Shown: in pieces, positions 10,670 through 24,946 of the stretch
Numbering within the stretch: position 1 is the first letter of the stretch
Layout: each line of letters starts with the position of its first letter
Origin: Cyclaneusma minus
Taxonomy: Eukaryota > Ascomycota > Leotiomycetes > Marthamycetales > Marthamycetaceae
NCBI GenBank assembly: GCA_037179335.1
Contig: JAKZHN010000071.1
Coordinates: 1-47,719 of the forward strand
Reading direction: 5' to 3'
Length of the DNA: 47,719 bases
Made by a program: the position numbers and the translations under genes
The notes under the pieces: model-generated
Seen by the model: only the letters and a program-made list of their open reading frames with translations
The model's database searches: none
Told to the model about the DNA's origin: nothing

Positions 10670-10903
10670 ATATTTAATATACCTATTCGCTGGAATTTTA
10701 TTGCTTAAATGCTAAAGGTATTTCTGGCTCTTTAATCTATAATTAAATATATATTTCAAAATCAAGCTATTAATAAATTTATTAAATGCTAGGAATTAAA
10801 TAAAATTAATAAAATTATTATTTATTTTCTAGCCAATTGCATAAATATTTTTATTAAAATAATAATTAAAATATAAAGCAATACCTATTCTATCCTTTGC
10901 AAA
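10670..10903 (+). pseudogene. hAT transposase remnant, central part (before the Copia insertion)
   Basis: In the frame with codons at 10685 the sequence reads NIPIRWNF, then an ML-K--LAL segment. This corresponds to the conserved hAT catalytic-core motif usually written D-(V/I)-P-TRWNS--ML-RAL. The two key differences are exactly RIP-type changes: aspartate to asparagine and threonine to isoleucine. The frame contains TAA stops at former CAA codons. It continues with a segment like PTLS and is broken at 10903 by Copia element A, with the reading resuming at 25171. Confidence 0.75.
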
Positions 10904-11127
10904 TGTCAGTATAGCTGCAGTCAGCCTCAGGCATCTTATTTGCGCACAGACCACGAAGTGGCCCGTGCACCGGTGAGCGCCTGGGAGCTAGGGAGTTTAG
11001 CGCCAAGTATGGGAATGCCTTTATCCCATATTAGCGCCAGCTATTTTTTCCCTTTTTAATTATAATTAATAGTATAATGGTAATTTTTATATATATATAA
11101 TTTATTTGTATTTAAATAATTTTAATA
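10904..11127 (+). repeat. 5' LTR of Copia A
   Basis: 224 bp, starting TGTCAG. The first 130 bp is GC-normal and the inner 90 bp is RIP-degraded. Paired with 24947-25170. Confidence 0.88.
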
Positions 11128-12805
11128 TTAATTAGTATTTTTTTACAAAAGCATAAATTAGCAAGGATTTATTTTTTAAAAAAAATAGCTGCAATTTAAA
11201 AAGCATTGCAAATTGCGCTAAAAAAGCAGAAAGCTTCAAGGCCTTATTACCAGCTTTATTATAGCTTTAAAAAGCGATTGGCAATTTTAAAAAGCGATTG
11301 CGCTAATAATAATAAAATAGACAGCGTTTATTATGGCCATTTTAAATTAAAAATTTTAAAAAACATTCCTTCAAATTTATTTTGCTGCAAGCTTTAGCAT
11401 CAAATAACAATATTGCGGCCTTTGCAATATGCAGCTTCTTTAATATTATAATGCCCTTTCCGACGCGCTATACCCAGATCTGATTTATTTAAATTTGAAT
11501 TATTTAAATTGGCAATCCAGATTTAATTTAAAAATATATTGCGCAATAGCGCAATATCCCAAAAAAACATATTTTCCTCCGATCATTTTTTTCCAGACTG
11601 CCAAATTTAAAAAAACCATTATAGCGCGGCCATTAACAAATCAGCTTTTAAAAGCTAAATACCCTTAATATTTTCCTTAACAATTTTAAAAACGCCCTTT
11701 AAATAAAGCCTTTAATATAGGCAATTTTAGCATATAATAATTTTTTATTTTAAACGAATTTTAAAGCTATACTAATAAAGCTTTTTTTAAAAATTTTAAA
11801 ATTAAAAATTTAGCTATTTATATTAAATTAAATATTAATGCCTATATTTTTTACTAATATAGCTATTTAATATTGAAATAAAAAGCTGGCAAAGACTTAT
11901 AAATAAATTATTAGAAAAAATTTAATAAATAAATATAAAAATAATTTAAATTGGCTGACAAAATGGTATATTTTATTTTGCGCATTTATTTAAAACGCAA
12001 TAATATTTATATTAAAAAAGAAAAAATATATAAAATAGCTAAAAAACTGGTAAATATAGCTATGGAAAATTTATAGCATAAATGGACCAAGAAAAAACTG
12101 AAAAATATAAGGATTGAATTTAATTATTATACTAAAATTTCAAAACGAATAAATTATACTATAAAAAAATGGCTAAGGCTAAGGCCAAACGAATTGCTAA
12201 AAAATTTGGAAATGAATTTAGCAATTTTTTTAACAGTTTTTTTTTTGATTTTAAATAGCAATTAATTTGATAATAGCCAAAAAATAAAAATAGCCAATTT
12301 GCCTAAAGCTTAAAAATTTCCCAAAATTATTTTTATTTAAAAATTTGCTATTAAAATAAGCAAATTATTTAATTTTTTTATAAGCAATAAAATTATTAAG
12401 CAAATATTTTTAAAAAATAAATTTTTAAAGCATATTAAAAAGCTTTTTAAATAGCAGCTAAAAATATTAAAAAAGCTGTTAAAAAATCTATTAAAAAAAA
12501 TTATAAAAAATTAAAATAAAGCAAAGCCAATTAAAAACAAAGCCAAAAAGACTGAATTTACAGCATTTTTATCCCCTTTTTCAAAAAAAAAATTGCCAAT
12601 ATATCCAAAATATTTTTTATAGCCTTTCTATAATTTTTAAACTGGATATTGAAATTTTTAATAATAGCTTATTTATTATAATTAAAAACCAGGTTAAAAT
12701 TAAAAATATTTATTTTATCCAGCTTTATTTAAAGGAGATTTACTATATTAAGCAACGCCATTTTTTTAATACCTTTTTTAGCTAAATGCATTAAATTTTT
12801 ATTTT
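11128..12805 (+). pseudogene. Copia A internal region, 5' part, RIP-eroded
   Basis: Internal sequence of element A up to the insertion of element B. AT-rich with stops in all frames. No domain can be named with confidence, and a gag-like region would be expected here. A GC-richer word, CCTTTCCGACGCGCTATACC at 11453-11472, survives. Confidence 0.5.
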
Positions 12806-12810
12806 GGAAT

Positions 12811-13023
12811 TGTCTGACCAGCTACACCAGGAGTCTCAGGCACCCAGGGTGGTTTGTGCCCCCATGGCTGGCGTTAGCGCCAAGCATGGGAATAGCCTCA
12901 TAGAGAGCGATGGCGAGAAGCCCTTTTTTTTTCCAAATATAATATTATATGCATATTAATAACTTTATTACGAACGTATATGCTATTGTTTTATTTTTAT
13001 TTACTATTTTTAATAAATTAATA
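12811..13023 (+). repeat. 5' LTR of Copia B
   Basis: 213 bp, starting TGTCTGACCAGC. The outer half is GC-normal and the inner half degraded. Aligns with 19532-19744 with mostly transition differences. Confidence 0.9.
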
Positions 13024-14299
13024 TTAATTAGCGTTTTTTTATTAAAGATTGCAAATTAGCAAAATTATTAAAAAAAAATTGCCAATTAAATTGCGCAGCT
13101 ATGCTAATTGGTTTTTTTTAGAATGCAAGATTTTGGAGTTTTTTAAATTATAATATTAATAATTTGGAGCGCAAATAATTAGCTTTGTTTTTTTGCTATT
13201 GGCGCGTTTTATTACGGTTATTTAATTGCTTTAATATATATTGGTATTGCATTTTTATATTTTTCTGCCTAATAATAATAAATAATAGCAAATTGCGCCC
13301 TTTTTTACACGCAGTTTTATTGGAATTCCGCCAATTTAATTTAAACCAAAAATTTTCAGATTTGAATTATTTAAATTTGAGTTATTCAGATTTGCAATTT
13401 CAGATTTAAATCCAAGATTAGTTTTAAATTTTCGCCTGGTAGAAATTTAGTCTTCGTCCGGCATTTAAAAAAAAAGATTTTCCGGCTAGCCAATATAGTC
13501 TGGCAATTGCGCAAATATATTCTCAATATATCGTTTTTTTTAAAACGAATTATTTTACAATATCTAATTAATATAATTAGTTTTTTTAAATATAATTATT
13601 ATATTTTCCAAGGCAAAAAATAGATTATATTCAATATTATATATTTTTAAAATGGATTTTCGCTGTATAAATAAATGCATTTTTTTGAATTTTAATATGG
13701 AAAATGGATTTATTTATATAAAAAAAATATTAAATACTGTAATTTTAAATTGGTATAGCAAGAAATAAAAGCAAGGAATAATTGGTATAATATTGTAAAT
13801 ATTATATTAAAACTATTTTGAAAATTGAATATTAAAAATATTTAAGGCTATGGGCAATAATATTAAAAAAATTATTAGAACGTTTTTTAGAAAATATAGC
13901 ATTTTTGTTAAGCAATAAGGAAATAATAAATTGGCGATTTTTTTGTTTAATTTGGCTATTAAGCTAAATAGTTTATGGGATTGGCTAAGGGAAGAATTTA
14001 ACAAAAAATGTATTATATATTTTAAGAATTTAGTATTTAAATAAATTGCCAAAGGCATATATAGCAAGCCTGGTGAGTTTTCTTTAGAGAAGAAGAAAGT
14101 TTAAATTTATGATTTTTTAATGGCAGCCTTTTTTATAGCTAAAATATTTAGTAGATTTTAAAATAAAAATGGAATTTATAATGGAATTTAAAATGGAATT
14201 TAAAATGGAATTTATAATGGAATTTAAAATGGAATTTAGGATGGAAATCAAGCTGAAATAATTAAGGAATTAATTGAGTATTTACTAGTATGGAAATGG

Positions 14300-15600
14300 C
14301 CTTTTATTTAATTTAAACTATTATCCAAACTATCTTTGGGTGATGCTTTATATTAAGGAATTATTTCAGGATTTTTAAGGATTTTTTCTGGTATTACTGC
14401 TAGCTATTCACTCGCTTCTGGTTATGGAAATTGCTATTTTTTTTTTCAGAATTTAAGTATTATTTTTAAGGACGTTATATATTTTCTTCTTTTTTTTCTG
14501 GCCCAGTTTTAGGCCCGGGCCCTTTTTTTGGAGCATTATAAAGGGATAATAGCCTAGTTTATTTAGATTTTGATAGAAATAAGAAGGATGATTACAAAGG
14601 CAAAAAAAGAGTTATGGATATTGGCAAAGTCTATTAGGAGAAAAACCGCTATAGCGGTAAGAGATTTAATATTTTAAATACTAAATTTTAAATGCTTTAT
14701 AATATATATGATAAGGCTGGTATTTCAAAATCTGACTATATTATAATTTATTTATATATGCTAATTGGCAAAGCTAGAAAATATTATAATAAAATTATAA
14801 TATATAAAGGTTTTTTATTTAATTAAATAATTAATTGTATTAGTGAAAAATTTGAAATTGAAATTAATAAAATAAAATATTGGAATTTATAAAATAATAT
14901 TAATTTTAAAAAGACTATTGCAAAGAATTAAAAAAAAAATGGAATGTCTGGAGTTTTTATTGCAAGAGTTTTAGAAAATCCAGTTAAATTTTGGTTTTAA
15001 ATATTAATTTAATAAAGCCATTAGAGATTAATTGTATAAAGGCATTTAAAAAATTACAGACTATAAATAGATTGTTTTCAATTTATAGCCAAATTATAAA
15101 AGCTTGGCAAATTAAATTCGTTTAGCCATTTAAAATAGAATAAAAATTAATATTAGTTTTGCAAGCCAATTTAACGCCTATATTTATTTTGGAGTTTATA
15201 ATTATAGTTTAGAGTTTTTCAGCTATTTTTCTTTTAAAATAGTTTTATTATTTTAATTTTAATATTTTGAAAATAAGAATATTAATAACGAGCCAAATTA
15301 TTTCAATATGATTTTGGCTGACCAGTTTTATATTTATTATATGAACAGAAAGATATATAGCAGGAAATATAATGGTAAATTTAAAAGGGATTTTAAACAA
15401 AAATTGTGCTATATTTGTGGCAAGTTAGACTATTTTTCTATTAAATATTTCAAGGTTAAATAAAAGAAATATTGGAGAGAATAGAAGGAATTAAAAGATA
15501 AAAAAAAGAAGTTTTTAAATAAAAGGCATTTTTATATTGTTTTGTATAAAATTAAAGAATTAGAATTATAAAAAAATACTTTTAATAATTAGTAATTAGC
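14300..15600 (+). pseudogene. Copia B gag-like remnant
   Basis: Stop-interrupted plus-strand frame. The zinc-knuckle-like part at 15407-15460 reads CYICGKLDYFSIKYF. The first two cysteines are intact, while the expected histidine and last cysteine read tyrosine or are unclear, which fits RIP C-to-T changes. Just upstream, YNGKFKRDFKQK is basic, as is usual before a knuckle. Confidence 0.55.
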
Positions 15601-17551
15601 GGAGGATATTGTATATATTATTTAAATTATATAGCTTTTTTAAGCCATTTAATTATTTAATTTTAAAAATAAAAAAAGCCCTTATTCTAATAATTTAATT
15701 TTTGATTTTTTAAATTCTGATTTAAATTTTTATTTACCTTATTTTTTTATAACCAATATTGGTGTTTTAAATAAACAAGCTATTATAGAGATTTTTACAA
15801 ATATACAAATGGCTTATTTATTTATTAAAATATTTCTATTTAATTTATTCTATTTAAAAAAAATTATTTTTATAGCTAAGATATTTATTATTTATAGCCG
15901 TTATATTAAGGGAATTTTTCAAGGCATTTTTTCAAATAATAATGCAATCAAGATTTTATTTAATGGTATAAATTAATTTAAGGTTTTTTAAGCAATTATT
16001 CCTAATTTGGAATTTAAATTTATTTTAGAAGGCATTTTTAGCATTTGTTTTAAAAATAATAGCCCTAGCAAATTATTGGAAATAGCTGATATTTAAATAC
16101 TATTTGGAATGATCTTTTTTATTATAGTGGATAATTTTTTTTTATATATAATATAAAATAATTAAAGGGTTTTTATAATAATATAAAAAATATTATAATT
16201 TAAGGAAATTTCAAAATGGCTATATTTATTAAATAAAGCTATTTATGGTTTTTGCTTATTTCAGCCAAATTTAATAATAAAACAAAAGCTATTAAATATT
16301 TTATAAAAATTAAATTAAATTAAATTTATAAAAATTGAAAATATACAATTGCTAAAAAATGCAATTTGTTTTTTTTAATATTAATAAAAAGTTTGAAATG
16401 GAAATTTTGTACAAAATTATTAAATATTATTATTAATGCTAAATTTATAGCAAATTTTTAGCACAATTTAAATGTAATATAAGCAAATAATTTAAATTTA
16501 ATATTAAAATATTAATAGATATTTTTTAGTAAAAAGGCTATTATATTATTTATATTGTAAATATAGCTATTGGATTTTAAGCAATAAGGATTATTTTATT
16601 TTAATATGCAAAAATAATTTAGCAAGCTATTAAATTATATTAAATTAATATTTATTTGGGACTATTTAATTTTCTGATTGCAAATGCTAAAAGAAAATTT
16701 ATTAATAATAAATTTTAAGCTTAAGCAATTTTTAGCGGAATTTATATTAAAATTATTTTAATAAAAGATTATTAAAATATTGGCAAAAATAAATGCTATT
16801 ATACAATTTTTAAAAAAGCTATTAAAATAATTTTTAATAATTTATTAAATATTTGAATTAAAATAATATTGCAAATAGCAATTAAAGCAATTAATAATAT
16901 AGCAGAATTAAATAGTTTTATTTTTATTTTTTTGGTATTTGGTATTTATTTAAAACTTATTTATAAGTTAGCGCTATTTCTATTAATAATTAGAAAAGCA
17001 GAGACTATTAAAAAAACTATGGCTAAAATTAAAAAAATATATTTCAAAAAAATACTAGCTAATGCTTTAGCTATAAGAAATATTTTAAATATTTTAAATA
17101 TAATAAATTTGAAAATTGAATTAATTGTTTTTCTATATAAAAAGAATAAAAAATGAAATAGCCTTTATAAAATTAAAAATAAAATAAAAATTAAATTATA
17201 ATTATAAAAGTTAATAAACGAAATATGGATTTTAAATTTATTTATATTAAATTATAATATATGAATTGGAATGCTTTTTATAATTTATTATTAGATTGGC
17301 CAGCATTTATAGCGCCAAATGGGCAGCTACTAATATTGCCAAATAGGCTAATTTTTATATCGCTAAAAGCAGTTTTAAATATTTAATTAATTGCAATATT
17401 ATCCGTTTTATTATTAGTGCTAGAATTTAGGGCATTATTTAAATTAAAATTAGAGCCACTAGTTATATAGCCAAATTATCTTTTAATTTAATTAAGTTCC
17501 TAGTTAGAATTAGAATTTGAATTTGAATTAAAATTAAAAAATAATTTTTTA

Positions 17552-17630
17552 TCTCGTAAGAAAAGAGGACGGCTTTTCAAGCCCAAGGGTGTTTAAAAGC
17601 CAAAAAAATCCCGGGGAAGGCCAAGAGCTT
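17552..17630 (+). pseudogene. AT-hook-like segment of Copia B polyprotein
   Basis: The frame reads SRKKRGRLFKPKGV, a stop, then KPKKSRGRPRA. The RGRP core is an AT-hook-like motif, here between the integrase and reverse transcriptase regions of a Copia polyprotein. It is a small GC-richer pocket spared by RIP, with one TAA stop. Confidence 0.5.
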
Positions 17631-18129
17631 TAAGACCAATAGATAATAAATTGGATATTTAAAATTATTTACCTGGAATGAATTTTGATAATTTAAAAGA
17701 TATAGAAATTTATTTTTGTATTATAAAAGATAATTTTGAATTTTAATAGCATTTTTTATTTTTAAAAGAAAAAAGTAATATGCAGCTATATTTTTAGCTA
17801 AGAAAGAAAAGCAAGATTATTATTAAGGGCCAGCTATTTAAATTTTTAAACTAAGCAAAAATAAACGGCTTTATTATTATAAATATTTTTAAATTTGTTT
17901 TATTTGATTTTTAAATTTATAACAGAATTTAAATATTTTAAATAAGAATAATTAGGGAAATTAAAGAAAAAGCTATTTTTATATTATATAAAAAATTCAG
18001 ATTAATAGTGCAAAAATATAATAATACTGATAAGCAATTTATTTTAATTTAATTTTTAATAGTCCAATACTATGCTTAAAGAATTTTTATTTATTTAGCA
18101 TTTATTTTTATTTTTAAATATAAATAGCT

Positions 18130-18400
18130 ATTATTTCTAAAGGATATTATATAGATTTATTTATATTTTTAAAACAAGCTGTATAGGAAGTTGTATTATT
18201 ATTTGCCAATTAAAATAAAGAACAATTTTTTTTAGCATTATTATTTGCTTTTTAAAATTATTTTATAGCTTAATAAAAGCCGGCTTTTATTGGTTTATTA
18301 TTTATTTAAGGCATTATATTAAAGAATTATATATAAAAATATTAATATTGAATTTTTATTTTATAATTTTAAATTCTAATTTTAAAAATTCTAATTTGCA
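18130..18400 (+). pseudogene. Copia B reverse transcriptase remnant
   Basis: Translated plus-strand pieces match the Copia RT order: an AYLY-like D-A-F-L block, KLYRK-YYYLPIKIK, LLFKIIL-LNKS-LL (counterpart of LLKALYGLKQAPRLW). Several TAG and TAA codons interrupt it, most readable as former tryptophan or glutamine codons. Confidence 0.65.
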
Positions 18401-19037
18401 AGCGATAATGGCCTTTTAAATAAATAATATTCTAATTTTGGCTATTTAGAAATAATTAGATTTGAAGGAATAAAAATTTTAAAATACCAAATTCAAGGCT
18501 AAACCCAAAATGAAGCTAATAATAAATATTCCATTTATATTTAATAGCTATATTTTTAATTTTAAAAATTAAATTATAATTTTTAAATAGAAAGGCCAGG
18601 CCAATAAAATTAATTTAATGGATTTTTTAATTTTAGATATAAAAGCCTATTATATTTAAAAATAGGCTAGAGCAATATATTTATTTTTAATATATTAATT
18701 AAAATTAGCATTTAATTTATCAATTGCAATTTAATAATAAAATCTAATTAAAAAAAATGCCAAAATTTTAAATAAATAGTTAAAATAGATAATGGATTAT
18801 TTTAATTGGAAATTTATATATATTGCTTCAAAGCTTTTTATTGCTAAGCTATTTATTTTTATTAATAATTTATTTGTCAATAATAAAAATTTGTTTTTTT
18901 AATTGGGTTATTTAATTATTTTAGCAAATAAATTCCTAAATATTTTAATAATTGTATTTAATTTTAAAAGCAATATTTTTTATTGAAATAATATCAAATT
19001 TAAATGGGTTATTAAAAATATTCTGGTTTTTGAGATT

Positions 19038-19335
19038 TTGGCTATAATATTGGGAATAAATGTAGCTGTATTTGTAAATTTAATATTTAATTTAATTATT
19101 TTCCAGCTAAATATGCTAGATATTTTAATAATTATTTGCATAAATAGCTATAGCTTATATAAATATTTAATTAAGCTGGGTATTATTATTAAAAAGAAAT
19201 TTATAATAGATATTTTCCATTTATGGCAAAATTATAAAAAAAGGGAATTTTAGAAAATAAAATAAATTAATAGCAAGGATAATCCAGCGGACGCTTTTAC
19301 CAAAACAGCTTTTAATAAGGCATTGAAAAAGCTAG
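19038..19335 (+). pseudogene. Copia B RNase H remnant
   Basis: Reads NILIIICINSYSLYKYLIKLG (counterpart of the TDS-S box, aspartate to asparagine), then KKKFIIDIFHLW, a stop, and NPADAFTKTAFNKALKKL at the end. The NPAD-xTK motif closes the Copia polyprotein just before the 3' LTR. Confidence 0.75.
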
Positions 19336-19531
19336 TGGATATTGATATGGCTATTATTTAAATAGAAAAATAAATAAATAGAAAGAGAGATAAATAAATA
19401 GCTTTAAAGAAAGCTAGGATTTTTGGAATTTAAAAATAGAAAGAATAAATAAATAAATTACTTAGCTAGACATCATTCTAGCCCTGGTAGCTGGTCAGCT
19501 TTTTTTCTACTATAAAATAGAGAGTTTCAAG

Positions 19532-19744
19532 TGTTTAATTAGCTATACCAGGAGCTTTAGGCATCCAGAGTAATCTGTGCCTTTATGGCTAGCGTTAGCG
19601 CCAAGTATGGAAATAGCCTTATAGAGAGCGACGGCGAGGAGTCCTTTTCTTTCCCAAATACAATACTATATATATACTGACGACCCCATTACGGACGTAT
19701 ATGCTACTGTCTTACCCCTATTTACTACCCTTAATAAACCAATA
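19532..19744 (+). repeat. 3' LTR of Copia B
   Basis: 213 bp. The inner start is degraded (TGTTTAATTAGC) and the outer half (ACCCCATTACGGACGTATATG) is GC-normal, the mirror of the 5' LTR pattern. Confidence 0.9.
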
Positions 19745-19749
19745 GGAAT

Positions 19750-22700
19750 GGCTGAAATATTATATTAATTATGAATTTAGCAGCTATTTTATAAATGTTT
19801 TTAAAATATTTTTTAATTTAATTAAGGAATTTAATTTAATTAGGAAGCGCAATATAAATATTAGTATTAGAATTAAGGCCATTATATTAATAGCCAGGAT
19901 TTAAAAAGCCTTATTTTAAAATCCAAAAAAAAAGCCTAACCTATTTGCCAATAAAAGAATTATGGATATAGGCAAGGCCTACCAGCATTGGGATTATTAT
20001 GGCGGAAAAATATATAATATCCTAAATATATAATATCCTAGATATATAATATCCTAAATATAAAGATTTCTAAATTTATAAATATATATAAAAAGGCTGG
20101 AATTTCTAAATTTGATTATTTAAAGGCATTTTTTTATATGCTAAAAAAAAGGCTTAAAAATATCATAATAAAATGCTTGCCAAAAGGAATTATTTATTTG
20201 AATAAATAATTTATTGTTTTTGTTAGCAATTTAAAATTAAAGCTCTTTATTTTAAATATTGAAATTTCTAATATAAGATTAAATTGTTTATTATAATTTA
20301 ATAAAATTTAATCAAAACCAGGATTGAGTATTTAAAAATGGTAATAAAAAAGCTTAAAAGCATTTAGCCTATTTTTGGCATAAAATATTAATTTAATAAA
20401 GCTTTTAAAAATTAGCTATTTAAAAAAATGGCTGGCATTTTTAAATTTAAATATATTTATATTATAGCTTATTTTAAATATAAAAAATTATTTGCCTAAA
20501 TTAAATAAGCCATTAATACCAAAGCCAAAATTAATGCCGCATTTAGTTAATTTTATATCTATTTTTATAAATTTTATAATTATAATTACCAAAACCAGTT
20601 TTATAATAATAAAAATTTCCGGGGTTCCAAATATAAAAACAAAAATGAATTTAAAAATGGTTTTAAAAATAAATATTTTAATAGTAAATTAAAAAATGAA
20701 TATTTTGGTGGCGGTGCAGGCTATAAGCGGATTTTTTTAAAAAGCTATAAAAATGTTAAATTTAAAGGTGGACGAAAAATATATAATATTTATAAAAATA
20801 TTAAATATTGGTTTACCAATTACAAATTAAAAACAAAAAAGCAATACTGGAATAAATTTAAAAATTTAGCATTTAAATATAGCAAAATGGCAATTAGGGA
20901 ATTATATTATATATTTTTGTTTAAAATTAAAAAAAATAGATAATGGTGCAAATCACCAGAAAAAGCCTAATAAAAATTTCCTAAATTATAAAAAATATTT
21001 AATTATTTAATTTATGCAAAATATATATGGCAATCTTTTAGCCGTCCTTTTAAAACGCCTTTTAAACGCCAATTAAAATAATTTAAATAATAATGAATTC
21101 CATAATATAGTATAATATTATATTTTTAATTATAATTCCAAAAAATATAATTTTATTTAAATTTTTTTTTAAAATAATTTCTAAATAAATTATTAAATAA
21201 TTTTCTATATTATAATTTTTATTTATTTAAATTTAGCATTTATATAATTAAAAATTTTGAACCAATTAATGAAAAACGGATTATAATTATTTTAAATAAA
21301 TAAGCCATAGCTTATATATTTATATATTTAAATTCATTTAACCTTAAATGGCAATGCAAATTTATTTCCATTAAAAGGATTTTTATAATAAAAGGAAAAT
21401 ATATTTTTGGCATTTTTCAGAATATATTTCCAAATAATGGGGCTGCAGGCTTTTATATAGCTAATTGGGTATAATTTAAAGCGTTTTAGAATATTATGCC
21501 TAAGCTTAAAATAAGTATTTTAGCTAAAAAAGCTTATTTAATATTATTTAGAAATGGTTAGCTATTAAAATTTTTAGATATTGCATATATTTCTATTTAA
21601 TTTGGAATAATTTCTTTTTATATTATTAAAAATAATACCCCATTTTTGCTATGCTTAGCAAAAATAAATAAATTAAAGCTTAAATTTAATAATTTAAATA
21701 ATATTATAATTTAAAAAAAGCTTAAAATAGCAATTAAAAAAAATGGAAATATTTATGTTTTTTTTGCCTTTTTAATACCAGGAATATAGCATTTTAATTT
21801 ATTTAATTAAAGCAAATCTAAGAAAAATTTATAATAAATGGAAATATATTAATATTTACAGGCTGGCAGCAATTTTTATAAAAGCCAATAAAAAATTTAA
21901 TAAAAAGGTTTTGAAAAAAATTGCAAAATTTTATCCGGAATGCCAGTTTTATAAAAAAAAGCCAAAAAGGCTAAAAATTAATTTAATTGTTTTTTTTTAA
22001 TTTTAATGCTAAAATTTTAATTAATATATTTATTTTGAATAATAAATTGGTAATTTATATTATAAATTTAGCAATTAAATATTAAGCAGCTAAATTTCTA
22101 AAAAGAAAAATAGCTAAATATATTTGGAAAATTATTAAAATGGGCTGGATTAATATTTATTTAGGCCTTTTAAATAAAATAGTTTATAATGCTAGCAAGG
22201 AATTTTAAAAAGAATTTAAATAGAAATTTAATTTTTTGAAAATTTAAATCAAATTAATTTTTATTAAAGCCTATTATGCAATTGGCAAAAATAAATAATA
22301 TTGTATTATTTTATAGTATATTTTTAATATTATAAAAGCTAATATGCCTGAATTTATTAGGAAAATAGTTTTTTAAATAGCAATTAAGGCTATTAATAAT
22401 ATAGCAAAATTAAATAAATTGGTTTCCACTTTTTTTATATATAAAGCATTTCCAAAGCTTATAGCGGTATTTCCTTTTTTTTTAATGCTTAGGCGTTTTA
22501 AGGCAATTTAAAAAGCAATTAAAAAATTTAAAAAATTTATGCTAAAAAAATAATTATTTAAAATTTTAAAATACGCAATAAACCTAATATTCTGGATATT
22601 AAATATTTTTTTTTAAATTTTAAATTTTAGTATGGAAAAAAAATAGCAAATGGTATAGCCTTTATAAAATTATAAATATTAAAGGTAAAATAATGGTGCT

Positions 22701-24946
22701 AAATATGCTTTATAAAGCAATTAATTTTAAATTAATTTTTATAAGGCCATTTTTATTAAAAGGTGATTTTGAATGGAAAAAGAAAATCCCAATTAATTAT
22801 AAATGGCCAGAAAATTATAATTTTGATTTTTTACCCTTAAACGGGAAAGAGTCTGAATATAAATGTAAAATAATGGAGTTAAATAGGCAATTAAATGGGC
22901 GATTAAATAGCCAATTAAATGCGCCAATTTTTGGTATTTTATAAATAGCATTAAAAATAGCCAATATTTTAGCCCTGAATATTTTATATAATTTAATATC
23001 TGCCAAAAAGCCTAAAGAAAAACCAAGAAAAACTTTATTTTCAGATTTATTAATTCCTAAAAAAAAAAGGCAAATCAACCAAATTAAAATTAACGGATAA
23101 TAAACTGGATGCAATTGGATTTTTAGCTATAATTAAAAAAAAAGCTAAATATTTTTATTTAATTAAAACCCTTTTTTCAAATATATAAATTATTTTAAAA
23201 AATATTTAATATTACTTTTATTATAATATGCTAAATAGTGCCAAAATTTATATAATTTTTATATTTTTTTTTAAAAAAAAGCAAATATGGCTATAGCTAT
23301 TTAATTAAGGAAAAAAAAACTATTTTTGAAAAGCTATTTAAAATATTAGATTAAGCTAAATTTAAAGGCTTATTAAAAATGGGTATGTTTAAATTCCAAA
23401 TTTTTAATTTAAAAATTTACAAAGGCAAAATTTTTAATAGCCGCATAATTAGGAAAATTAAAAATAAAGAAATTCTGGTTTTTTATAAAAAATTAAAATT
23501 GGTGGTGCAAGGCTATAATAATGCCGGTAAAAAAACCATTTTAATTTAATTTTTGATTATTTAATAAATTAGCCAATAAATTATTATTGCCTTAGTATTT
23601 TTTGTATTTTTATAATTTAATAATGCAAATCTGATTTTTAAAAATATTATCCAGGCCTATTTTTATATTTAAAATTAGCTATTTTGCAAAATTTATTATT
23701 ATTTGCCTAAGCAAATAAAAAAAATCCGGGCATTATTATAATGGTTTCAAAGCCATTATATAATATAGCAAAGTTTAAATTTCATTGGTATATTATTTAT
23801 TTAAAATATTATATTAAAAAATTGGGATTAAAGCTTTTAATTTTTAATTTATATTTTTTTTGCCTAAATAATAATAATTTTTTTTTGTATTGGTTAGCCT
23901 TTAAATAAATAATATTATGGCTTTGGCACGCAAAACATAATTAGAAAAAAAAATAAGCTGGAAAAAGCTTATTTTAAGGCCAAGCCCAAATTCAAGCTTT
24001 TAAAATTTAATTTAATTATTTTTAACAAATATATTATTAGCAAATTAGGCCCAAATATTATTATAATTTAAAAAGGCCAAAAATTTAAAATTAAATTAGT
24101 GGATTTGGACGCTCCAAATATAAAAGCCTAATATATTTAGAAAAAAGCTATAAATGGCTATATATTTTTTTTCTTTAATTAAAAAATGCTTTTAATTTTG
24201 TAATTGCAGTATAATATTAAAAATTTATAAAAAAAATATTAAAGCCTTAAATAAAAGGCTATAATAGTATATAAATAATTTTGAGAAAAAAAAATATTTT
24301 TTTATTATTGGATATTAAAATAATAAAGCTATTTATTTACGTAAATGGTTTATTTGCAAATAATAAAAATTTAAATAGCCAATTGGGCTATATTATAATA
24401 TTAGTAAATAAAAATAATAATAAATACAATATATTTATTATAAAAGGCAATTTTTTGCATTAAAGCTTTATTAAAAATAAATAGATAATAAGAAATATTT
24501 TAGCTTTAAAAATAGCGGTTTTTAATATATTAAATATAATAGCTAAAAAGCTGGGAATTTTTTATATTTTAATTATTATTTATACGTATTTTTTTTTATT
24601 TTATAAATATTTTATTAAATTGGGGACAATTATAAAAAAGCGTTTTATAGTAAATATTTTTTACCTTTGGTAAAGCTACAATTCTTTTTTTTTAGAAAAT
24701 AAAATAAATATATGAAAATAATAACCCAGTAAACGCTATAATAAAATTGGTACCCAACAAGGCTTTAAAAACCTTTATTTTAAAAAATAGAATTACAATT
24801 AAAATGGAAAATTGGGTAAATAAAAAAAAAGGAAAACAAAAAAAGGAAAAAAAAGAAATAGGTGGATTAAACGAATATTTTAAATTCTAAATGATGCCAG
24901 GCCTAATTTGCAGCTAGTATTTTTGCTTTTTAAAAAAAATATCCAG
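19750..24946 (+). pseudogene. Copia A internal region, 3' part, RIP-eroded polyprotein
   Basis: Continuation of Copia A after element B. Plus-strand fragments recall the Copia polyprotein. The reverse transcriptase trace is at about 23620-23800. A tail near 24440-24730 reads KIIGKNILAL-like and then KYFIKLGTIIKKRFIVNIFYLW, homologous to the RNase H stretch of element B at 19150-19230. Stops are frequent. Longer open frames such as 22693-22944 are eroded pieces, not genes. Confidence 0.65.

Larger units (their letters stand above)
12811..19744 (+). mobile_element. Copia-type LTR retrotransposon B, nested in Copia A
   Basis: 6,934 bp with 213 bp LTRs at 12811-13023 and 19532-19744 and a 5 bp duplication GGAAT (12806-12810 and 19745-19749). 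Remnants in Copia order on the plus strand are a zinc-knuckle-like stretch (CYIC at 15407-15418, later ligands lost to tyrosine), an AT-hook-like segment (RKKRGR then SRGRPRA, 17552-17630), reverse transcriptase (YLYF, KLYRK-YYYLP and a LWLNKSGLLW-like block, 18140-18390) and RNase H ending in NPADAFTKTAFNKALKKL near 19281. Domain order and the NPADALTK-like signature identify Ty1/Copia. RIP stops are throughout, so it is dead. Confidence 0.9.
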